From Mytilus galloprovincialis (taxonomy: Eukaryota > Mollusca > Bivalvia > Mytilida > Mytilidae): 64,000 nucleotides of DNA. A program made the translations under genes and the position numbers. The notes under the pieces were generated by a model that saw nothing but the letters and a program-made list of their open reading frames with translations, was not told the DNA's origin and searched no databases. The stretch lies in NCBI RefSeq assembly GCF_965363235.1, contig NC_134843.1, positions 87,701,795 to 87,765,794 of the forward strand. Reading direction: 5' to 3'. Shown here piece by piece: positions 48,001 to 60,000 of the stretch. Numbering within the stretch: the stretch's first letter is position 1; every line of letters starts with the position of its first letter.

Positions 48001-51000
48001 CCTGTGAAGTTCAAGGTTTCATCTTTCAGATTATGTAATAAAATTCTATTGTTCGCGATAAAAATTTCACTGTTCGGGGGTGTTGAAATTAGTGGGGGTT
48101 ATTAAAAGAATGATACTTAAAGAAGTGATTTTTGGGAAGGAAATTAAGGTCTGATACTTAAACAAGTGATTTTTATGTCATTATCCTAGATTCAGTACAA
48201 GGTCATCACCTGAAATGACCTGGTCATCCTAGACAACACAGATGTTGGTTCTGATAAGTTTAGAAACATAATTAGTCCCTGGATCATTAGTATTCTATAT
48301 TTAAAGCTACACTAATATTAAATCACTTCTTCTAGTGATTTATTTGTACTACTTAAATAGGTGATTATTAAAGAAAGACAACTCTAACTTCCAACCTTTA
48401 TGGAAATAATGTTACTTGAATCAGTGATTTAGAAAATCACTTGTTTAAGTAAGTCCCCTGACTGTTAGAAGCTAACTATTTACTACCAGATAAGTTCTTA
48501 TGATGAAATAATTAAAATAATGGCACCAAAAATTAGGGTAGTACTGCACTTTACATTCAGGCGTCAAACGGTAATTTTCAGCTTCTGTTAGCGTCAAGTA
48601 AGTTAAAATTTTACCTTGATTTGTTAAAATATCCTTATGGTGAATCACTGGTGATTCATCAAGGGTCTTAATAAATCATCATTACTGTCAATTTTTTACG
48701 AAATTTGTTAAAATCAGTCCATTTATTTATTTGTCATGCACTAAAAATTATCATTAACGGCATCTGGCAAGACATTTTACCATTATTAATCATGAAGGTA
48801 ACCCCATTACGACCCTCATACATGTCTTACCATCTGCTTCCTTTAATTTGATAGGGAAAAATCGTCTTCCATTCACAAAACACATCATCCTACCAAGCAT
48901 AAAGGCAGAGTGAACAAAGAAGGCATACTCAAGCTCAGCTTCTGTATAGTAACTTCTTCTGTTATCTGGAAATAGTTATCACAAGTATTGTACAAAAGAA
49001 ACACATATATTGTACAAAAGAAACACAAATATTGTACAAAAAAAAACACAAATATTGTACAAAAAAATCACAAGTATTGTACAAAAGAAACACAAATATT
49101 GTACAAAAAAATCACAAATATTGTACAAAAAAATCACAAATATTGTACAAAAGAAATCACAAATATTGTACAAAAGAAACACAAATATTGTACAAAAAAA
49201 ACCACAAATATTGTACAAAAAAATCACAAGTATTGTACAAAAGAAACACAAATATTGTACAAAAAAATCACAAATATTGTACAGAAGAAATCACAAATAT
49301 TGTACAAAAGAAAACACAAATATTGTACAAAAGAAATCACAAATATTGTACCAAAGAAATCACAAATATTGTACAAAAGAAAACACAAATATTGTACAAA
49401 AGAAAACACAAATATTGTACAAAAAAATCACAAATATTGTACAGAAGAAATCACAAATATTGTACAAAAGAAATCACAAATATTGTACAAAAGAAAACAC
49501 AAATATTGTACAAAAGAAAACACAAATATTGTACAAAAGAAATCACAAATATTGTACAAAAGAAATCACAAATATTGTACAAAAGAAAACACAAATATTG
49601 TACAAAAGAAAACACAAATATTGTACAAAAGAAAAGAAAACACAAATATTGTACAAAAGAAATCACAAATATTGTACAAAAGAAAACACAAATATTGTAC
49701 AAAAGAAAACACAAATATTGTACAAAAGAAATCAAATATTGTACAAAAGAAATCACAAGTATTGTACAAAAGAAAACACAAATATTGTACAAAAGAAAAC
49801 ACAAATATTGTACAAAAGAAATCACAAATATTGTACAAAAGAAAACACAAATATTGTACAAAAGAAATCAAATATTGTACAAAAGAAATCACAAGTATTG
49901 TACAAAAGAAATCACAAATATTGTACAAAAGAAATCACAAGTATTGTACAAAAGAAAACACAAATATTGTACAAAAGAAATCACAAATATTGTACAAAAG
50001 AAAACACAAATATTGTACAAAAGAAATCACAAATATTGTACAAAAGAAATCACAAATATTGTACAAAAGAAAACACAAATATTGTACAAAAGAAAACACA
50101 AATATTGTACAAAAGAAAACACAAATATTGTACAAAAGAAATCACAAATATTGTACATAAGAAAACATTTTCAGTAAAACACAATATGCTTATCTTCAAA
50201 ATAAACATATTTAAATTGAAAATTCAACTGTGGTAGCTTAATTGAAGCTCATCAATAAATAAAATAATAGTCTATTGACAATATGAAATATGACCTGTTG
50301 ACTTTAATACTATTGCTTCAGGTCTATCTTTAAGTCAGCTTAGCTTGTCAAATGACCATTTCCATTCTCAATTTTATTGACTATCGGAACCTTTGACCAG
50401 CTGACTCACAAAAAAATTATAGCTCTGCTGCTAAATCAATTAAGCTTGTCAAATGAACCTTGACCATATGAATTTCTACCTGTTGGCTTATACTAACCTA
50501 TTGCCCTTGCTTCAGATCTATCTGTTAAGTCAGCTGAATGTTTTCTATGTAGTGAGAACTCCAGGCAATGTCGTATGGCATTAGTTACCTGAAACATACA
50601 ATCTCAATGACAATCTGACATTATATTTTAATCTTTTGATATAAATTAAAAAAATATTACCATAGGTTCTTGCAACTCACCAAGAAGACTCCTTAAGAAA
50701 TTAGAAATAATTGGTGATTAACTCAAATCTTAAATTGGCATCTGGCTCTAATTAATCCATGTTTCATTGTCAAATAGACAAGGGATTATCACATGAAATG
50801 TATAGATGGCATGAAAAATATGTGCTTGTATGATTAATAATTATAGCTTGGTTTTCTGTTTTAAACAGGACAAAATATACTATCTTGGTTGGGTATTTTA
50901 TACAAGATAAACTATAATAACTTTGTTTTTTTGTTTTATTCATGATAGAATATGATATCTTTGTTTCTCTGTTTTATACAAGATAAACTATTATATCTTT

Positions 51001-54000
51001 GGTTATCTGTTCTATACAAGATAAACTATGATATCTTTGGTTTTCTGTTTTATGCAAGATAACATATTATATCTTGGTTTTCTGTTTTATAATTGAACTT
51101 ACAAAGATAGAATGTAAAGAAAAATAAATATAATGCTTTAAAAAATACCTTTCCCTCGCTTGGAGTCAGTTTGATTGACTCAATAGATATGAGAAGTTGG
51201 TAAATACACATTACTCTGCTCAATGAGTTTGTGTTTGATAATACTTACTATTGGTCTGTATTTCTCTAACATTCGAAGAAGACATTGTCTACTGTAGTTT
51301 CCATGCTAAAAAATATACAGTTATTACTATGGATACAGTTTGTTTATAAACAAATATGTATAAAAAAATTAACAACTAATATACAAACATGCACTGAAGA
51401 AATAAATTAGATCCTTCAATATGTTAATATGTATTATCTAGTAGTTGTCTATAGTTATATATGTAAAACATTTGGTTATTTTAACACTTAACAGTGGTGG
51501 CTGATTTTTTTTACACCCCTATCAGTTTTTTGGCTTCTTGTTTAGACTTCTTTATAGCTAGGTTTACAGTATAAATGCCTGCCCGTCCTTGGAGACTATG
51601 ATTACTTCTAAATGTAGGTTTATTGAGTTGTTTGGTTGCTGTATCATTGACATGTATCCCACATCTGCTGGTATTCACAACATTACAGTATGTGTTTGGT
51701 TGCTGTATCATTGACATGTATCCCACATCTGCTGGTATTCACAACATTACAGTATGTGTTTGGTTGCTGTATCATTGACATGTATCCCACATCTGATGGT
51801 ATTCAAAACATTACAGTATATGTTCTTCATATATACCTCAGGTTTTTTTTCTTCTTCTGAATATTGAGTAGACTCCTAGGTAGGAGTGTCAAACTTCCCG
51901 GTTTTAACATGAAAATAATATGTTTGTAGATTGTATTTACTGCAATAATTTATTAAAGATTTCTCAGACTTTAGTGAACACTAAATTAAGGAGGTAGACC
52001 TAGGTTGAGGGATATAACTCTTTAAATCATCTGTATGTTTGTGTCAACCATTTGCATAAATATATTCTATAAATGAAACTGGACTTTTCTAAAACATAAC
52101 TGATTTAAAGAGTTATCTCGCTGAACCAAAATTAAATGTGAGGTTTTACAAAGCTTCAAAAGCAAAAGTGACAAAAAATTTAATCGACAGTATAATAATT
52201 AAAGAGCATTTCTTTTTTCCACTTAAAAAATAGAGGGATTTAAAAAATATCAATACTACATACCATCCATTTAATAAACCACTGTGCCTTTGGATCTATT
52301 AATGCTATAAAATGTACTGGTGATAACTGTAGTGAAGATCCACCTTGGCTCCCATTCTGATTTATGGCATATAAAGTTAATGTACTCTCAATTATCTCTT
52401 CCAAATATCTGAAAAATAATTATATATGTTTATCATTATGGAGATCAAGAATTTAAAAAGAAATATTCATATCTGCTACTGATTATTATATAGAAAGAAG
52501 TTTATCATATAAGGTTTTACTTTTCTCTGTTTCATATTTTCAAAATCTTGAAAATATTAGGCAATGACATCCTTTATCAGTGTAAAAACACAAGGTACTG
52601 AAGTCCACCAACATCCAATTATCAATGCAGTGCATATTAATTCATTCATACAGCCATACAACTATCCAAACACTTTGTACACATTAAAGTAGATTTACTA
52701 ACTATTTCATTATTCTTCATATTCTCAACCAAAAAAACATTCCGTTAACACAAATTGCTGATTAAACATTGAGTGGCATTTTATTTTTCGATACTGACTG
52801 AATCAGCTGGAATATCAGTTCGCCCTGGCATGCTTGCTTGATATTCTTGCTGAAAAAATCAGCATCAAAAACAAAAATGCTATATGTATTTACTAACCTG
52901 TCAGGATATCTTATCCAATAGTTTATGGTTTCTTGTTGGAACTCATTCAATAAACGGAACTGAAATATAATAAAAAGTTATACATTATCTTCTTGTTTTT
53001 TACTAATGCATACATCTAAATAAAATGCTTTGTCAAATTATCTATGTTACCTTCAGTTCAAAAATAAATTGAAAATAAAGGAATTAGAAATTACTTTTTT
53101 CAATAATATCAAATATTTAATTTAAAGCTTTTAAGTAGTTGGCAATAAATGTGATCAAAAATCCAAATAACTAATAAGGCTTTAGTTTTAAGCAACATTA
53201 TCAAAACAATTTTTTCTTCATCTTCATATATTCTATTTATAACTTATGTTTGCTATCAATGTTTTCTTCACTAAAGGTATTTCAGAGAAGATTTATGAAT
53301 AGTCTTTTGTGTTATATGTTTTAGTCACCAAGATAAAATTATAAGTGAGAACATCTGCATATTCTGTATAAGTGTTTTTGGCTTGTTACAGTTGATTCAT
53401 TATCAGTGATACTCATTTGGTACCAATTTACATTCATTATCACTGAACTAGTATATATTTGTTTAGGGGCCAGTTGAAGGACGCCTCCGGGTGCGGGAAT
53501 TTCTCGCTACATTGAAGACCTGTTGGTGACCTTCTGTTGTTGTTTTTTTCCTATGGTCGGGTTGTTGTCTCTTTGGCACATTCCCCATTTCCATTCTCAA
53601 TTTTATTTCAGAAAAAAATAATTTTCATAGATATTTGATTTTGTACTTTTTGCTATAGTCTGCATACTAATTTATAGAAAATTTGTATTTCATTGAACAT
53701 TCAAATTCATGGTTTATCTTTTCCCACAAAATCCACAAAAATTTGAAGCTCTTGAAAAATATGGAATCCACAGCAGTTAAAATTTGTAATTTATAACAAC
53801 ACAATTAGATGCACATAATTCTATTTCATCTCATTTCATTATTCTTTAATTTCAAGGTCCATATTTCAGTTTTGTTAATTTTTTATCAAATTCACTTTAT
53901 TTGTAATAGCTTCAAATCTATGCCTGTACTGCATTGATTAGATATATAGAAAGATGTATCACAATTTATACCAAAGACATAAAATTATTTTACAATTATT

Positions 54001-57000
54001 CTTTGCCTAAAAAACTTACAGCTTTCATTAATTTGACATTTTCAGGATTGGTGAAGTCTAATCCACTCTTTATATTTGGTATGTTGTTTCCCTTCTTTGC
54101 ATTGAACTGGGAAATCAAGTATTCAACTGTTAAAACAAATACAATTGCTATTATATGTATAGGAAATTTCCAATGTTTATTTCATCATACTGTTCCAGTG
54201 CTGAAATCTTTTTAAGATGCACAAAATAAAAGGGAAATATCTCTTATAATCTTACTTTATATAAGGCTATTTTTGTGAACTCTGTAAGCCAGTTAATCTT
54301 TAATTTAGTTCATTACTCCTATTCAAAAGCTTTCTACAGTCCAGTTAACAGAACAGTAAAATAATCATGTAGGGAAATATCAAATAATTTTAAATTAACC
54401 TGGTAATAACTTTACATGAAGCTTGATTACAAATTTGTTATTTGACGAATCCTAAAAAAAATTGTGACCAAAACTGTATTACTTTCCCTTAACTTGACTT
54501 CATTAAATTATTGATGAATTGCTAATACCAACCTAATAATGTATACACTTCTCTTGTCTGTGGTGATGTGTTGGTGAAAGCTCTTGTTATAAATTTGGTA
54601 CTCAAATGCTGAAATCAAAACAATGTATAAATAACTAACATATTACCAGTAGTTTTGAAATGTCAAATTCAAGTCCTACAATATTCTTATTTTTTATAAC
54701 CAATCCTGAATTATTCACATATGAATGCATTTCAGTAGCAAAATATATAATTTCTTCAGTCTTTACAAACAAATCAATTTTATCCATAGTCTTTATTTTA
54801 ACAATTTTAATGACATCTAAAGTCTAATTTTTTCTAATATATTATTTAATTTCAAGAGACAGCAATTTCATGCTGAAATGAACTGCAAACTGAAAAAATT
54901 AGATATAAATGCATTAGAATGATGTATCTCTTTACTATTACGAGTAAACAACTTAAATACATCCAAAAAAATGTAATTTCTCAAGTTAATATATTTCAGG
55001 TAAAGAGATTTGCAAGATTAATTAAAATAATCTCTTAATCCTTTTTCTTTCTTATTAATGTGTACAATATTGTTTGTATTCTAGTCTAATGCACGTACCA
55101 TAATTTGTACATTAGATTCATCAAGAGCATCTATGAGGTGACGTTTCATTGTTGGCCAATGATCACTGCTGATAAAGTCTGCTGGTAAGTTCTGATTCAG
55201 AGTCTGCAATGCTTCTACTCGTACCTAAAATTAAAGTCAGTTAACATTTAAATATAATGAAATCAAATACTGTAAACTTAGAAACTATTGCGTTCATTTG
55301 TTATTGCAAATTGATCATTTTAGACTAAAATGCGATTTTAATTTTTGTGACATTGCAAAAGTTCCTGTTTAATTCATATTTAAAATTTCAAAATGTGAAT
55401 TTAAATTATTGCAATTATAACCCTGTAGCATTTTTCCCAATAAATTCTGAATTTACATTAATACGTTTATTAATCATACATTAATGATAAGATTGTAAAT
55501 TAAAAATCCCTAGAAAGTGCAACAAAGAATATTTTTTCCACTGCTTGTCCGTTTATGTATTTATAAATCTTTCCAAAACATAATGCCAAAATAGCAACAT
55601 TTCTTAAATAATGAACTTGATGCTTATGCATATTCAGAAATAAGAATATCTGCATATTGGTAAATTAAACTTTGTATTACAGAAATCAGAAGTGATATTT
55701 AAAATATTAATTTATTCCTAAAGGTGCCTAGAATCTTACCACATTATCTCTGTGGCGACTCATCTTCTCTGCAACTTGCTGCATTATTTCATGGTTGTTG
55801 AAAAACATACCCTAGAAAATATCAAATAATAAGTTATATCGTACAAATAAGGTTATTAACACTACAAGTCAATAATTTGATAAGGTGGTTAGTTTATTCT
55901 TACTTAGATATAAGAAGATGTGGAATGAGTGCCAATGAGACAACTCTTCACTAAGTTACAATTTGTAAGAGTAAACCATTAAAAGTCAAAGTATGGCCTT
56001 CAAATACAAAGCCTTGGCTCACACCTAACAGTAAGCTATAAAGGTCCCCAAAAATGACTATTTTATCTATTTTATCTTTCCCCTTTGCCTTCAATTTAAA
56101 TGGGCTGATACATTAACAAGTTTTCAAATTTGGCAGTTTTCACCAAAGACTTTTTTAAGACAGGTGTTGAATGGTCTATTAAAATTGCTAACCACCTTAT
56201 AGCAGATGTCTTTTCATTTTATGACAATGAGATAAATTCAGAAAAAAAACACCATATATTACCTGACCAAAAGAACTGCCACAAGATTCATCATCTTCAT
56301 CACTCATGTAAGACCTCCGTATAGGATGATCTGAGGTCTCATGATGGCTATTACCGCCAAACTCAGCATCAAAGTTCCTTATCAGCTCATCAACAGCACC
56401 CTGAACATTACCTCTTAACTTCTTTGACAAGTCATTATAACTGGAAAAAAAGAAAAGCAGGAGATTTAACCAAAAGTTCTAACTATCATTGTTTTTTTAT
56501 TCAAACTTAATGATGTGACACTTTTCCAAATAAATTTTATTAATCAGAGCTGATAGCTCTGAGGTGGAAGAAGGTGAATAAAAGGTAACTTGAATTACCA
56601 TAAAGGCAGCCCCACTAACCCAGTCTGCTTTGTTCCATTATCGTTATGACGTATTTTTTTTTTCTTCAAACAAGAATGTGTAATAAGTGCATGGATTTCC
56701 CACCCGTACAATCATTTTCTATGTTCAGTGGACTGTGAAAATTAGGTAAAATCTTTAATTTGGCAGTAAAATTAGAAAGATAATATCATTAGGAACACAT
56801 GTCTACTAAGTTTTAAGTTGATTGGATTTCGACTTCATCAAAAACTACCTCGACCATAAACTTTTACCTGAAGCAGGACGGACAGACAGACCAGAAAACA
56901 TAATGCCCATAAGTGGGACATAAAAATAGTAGGACTTGTTACATACCCGCCAACTTTTGAAAGTTACCATGGGGGTTTTTAGTGTGCAACAACAATTTAA

Positions 57001-60000
57001 AGGTTACAATTTTTAGCGAAGTATTTTGCACGATCTGAATTGTCTAGAAAAAGTGTCATATTTGTATGATGAACTCACATGCCTTTTTCTTTAAGTCTGT
57101 TTGCATGATTCTAGTTATTGAAACGGTAGAATAGATGAACATATAGCTAGCAGACCAGGGTTTATTTTCTTGTGTACGAATACTAGATGCTTGTTGAAAT
57201 TTCCAATTTTTAATTATGCACAAAGATGGACCTTTAACAGGTTGGAAACAACACTCCAAATGAGGCGTAACCCTCATTGGACGAACATAGCAACCCACTG
57301 TTTGTTGGTCTTTGTGAAAAAAGAATAGTACATTGTCCTTTAAATGATTTTATAATTGAATACAAAAATAAAATATGTTGCAACAAGAATTATGTCAATA
57401 ATTTAGTGAAAAAAACCTATTTATTATCTTTATGGTAGTACTGCATCATTGAATTTTGTCAATCAGCCATGCTTTTATCATAAAACTAAAGCTGTGTAAG
57501 AACGATTGCAGTTGAAAATTCACATTTTACAACTAGATGAAAACAACACAAGTTCAAAATCTAGCATGTTAGCATAATCTTTAGAGAAAACGTTTTTGAT
57601 TGGCTTATTAATTGATCATGAGAAACACAGAATTTGATTGTCTGAACACGATTGTCTTAACTTGGGAACAAAATAAGGAACAGATGATTTTCACTAAATC
57701 GTGTTTTAGAGTTTTTTAACGATACCCTAAATATTAATATTTTTTTAATAAATGCAAGGACGTATTATAAAACGTCCTTGATAAGAGTAAAGAGAATGAA
57801 CACAGGGTGAACATACTATACGGGCGAAAGAACTCAGGACGAACAGACCAAGGGCAAACATGTAAACAGGGCGAGTTGTACCGATACCAAATTCACGTAT
57901 GCATACTACAAATATCTACAGTAAAAACATCCGGTTACACGTAAACAAACAACGTTCATGTAGATGAGCAAAAACTGATGAGATGAAATCTAATAATTCA
58001 CATAAATAAAAGGATACATATTTACGATAGTGAGTGTTTTTCAATCCTAATTTACAAATTAAATGATTCAGATACTTAATCATGTGTAAAAATCAGTGTC
58101 AGGAATCAGAAGTTGTTATGAAATTGTAATACACAAAATCGAATGCGGCATACGGAGGCTCAATGATTTAAAGTCGGCACCATTGGCCCTCAGAAGACTT
58201 GGTCTTCTTCCACCAAAAACTAATGGTGTGATTATAAAATGAATTTAACAGTGTTCCAACTTCCAACTAAGTCATATTCTGACAAGCATATTGCAATATT
58301 TTTACAGTGATGCTTAAAGCTGTTTTCACTCTAATATTAGGGCTCTCACATATTTTATAACCTATTCCAGGATGTCAAAATAAAAGGGCAACTTCACCTA
58401 TTTGTAAAATTTCATTACTTCATGACAGCTTTGGTACAAACATATTGTTTTGTTTTTTGTTTTTGTATTTTTATTCTCTTTTTTTTTTTTTTTTTTTACC
58501 AATATATTGTTACTTAACCTCTCATCAACTTAAAGCAATATACATGCATCTAAAACATCTAAAAATATGATATCAAATCCTTAAAAATTTGTACAGAATA
58601 CAATTATAGTAAAGATTAAGTTGAATTCAAAGTCATAAAAGGGGGTTAAATTTGTTGATGACCAAAAGAGGGGTCAGTTTTCATTAATAGCAACATCAAA
58701 CCTTCTCATAAAAAATTTAATATTTCAAATTTCTTTGTTTGTGTCAGACTATTGAGTTTATTACATACTGTCTTGAGTGAAGTATTTTATCTGTAATTTT
58801 GTTGATGAGTGTCTCTTGTCCATTGGAATCATGTATACTAGACTCGAATCTTTCTATCTCTTCTTCTGCCAGTGGACCAATAATGTCTTCTATTTTTCTT
58901 CTTAAAACCTTCACAAATTCATGCCTGTAAAATAAATTACAAGGTCAAAACTGATGCACCATACCTCTATTTAGAAAATATATTTCTTCTCAAAACCAAA
59001 TAATTACATTAGATGTATGTTTCATTATAATACGTTATTCTGAGTGGCTAACTAGCAATCTCTTGATATTCCTTAATCAATTGCATTACACAATGCAACT
59101 TTTCATTCATGATGACACGAGGTCCCACAATAAAGTGCACAGGTAAATGAAAGAAAAACTTGATAAAAGGCTTGTTTTCATTATCCTATAGGTAAAAATG
59201 TAATTATAAGTATTGAATGCCTTTTTTTGTAACTTTATAGGGTTGTAAAAGCGTTGACCGTGCGCACATTTTTAGTATGAAGCGCTTCCGCGCTTCATAC
59301 AAAATGTACTTCGGTCAACGCTTTTACACCCCAATAAATTTACAAAAAAGAGCATTCAATTCTTAAATAAAATTAAGTGAAATGTATAAAAAGTTAATTA
59401 ATAATAAAAAAAAGTACATTCATAATGTTTTTACTGTTTCCAATATAACAAAAATAACTGCAATTTTTTCATGACATAGGTTTAAGAACATAAAAAATTC
59501 ACAGTAAATGTATGATTTTGCCTTTATTCTAACCAATTTCTATTTAATTCTTTTTTATATACAAATAACATTACCAATATTCTGCATGTATTCCATGGTT
59601 TCATTGAAATTAATTGTAAACTTATTTTTATTGGGAGTATTATATAGTACATTTTTTCCTGGAGTTTGTTGTACAAAATGCTAACACAAAGAAATTATTA
59701 GAGACCATAAATATTTTGCTTTATATTACATGTATAATCAGCCTTGATTATATCAAATGAATCCATCTTACACTTATTTATGAAATTTATAAACATTTGT
59801 ATCTGGTATATATAACACACTGTTAAAAACAACAATGTTGATGATTTGTATATATTCATATAGAAAATGTAAAACAGGTATTACGTCTTGCTCTATTGAA
59901 GAGAAAATATAAGATTTAATACTCTAGCTGGGAGTATTTAGTACAAGAATTATACAAAAAAAAATGTTTCATGAAATATTTTGCTGATGTGTAAAGATAG

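Noticed and set aside
48988..50236. Three overlapping plus-strand ORFs of 381-408 codons and several minus ORFs
   Set aside because: All are translations of the 22-23-bp minisatellite, whose unit has no stop in any frame. Repetitive KYCTKE/NIVQKK peptides are an artefact.
56130..56324. 64-codon plus ORF
   Set aside because: Overlaps TBC1D32 exon 3 on the other strand and has no domain.
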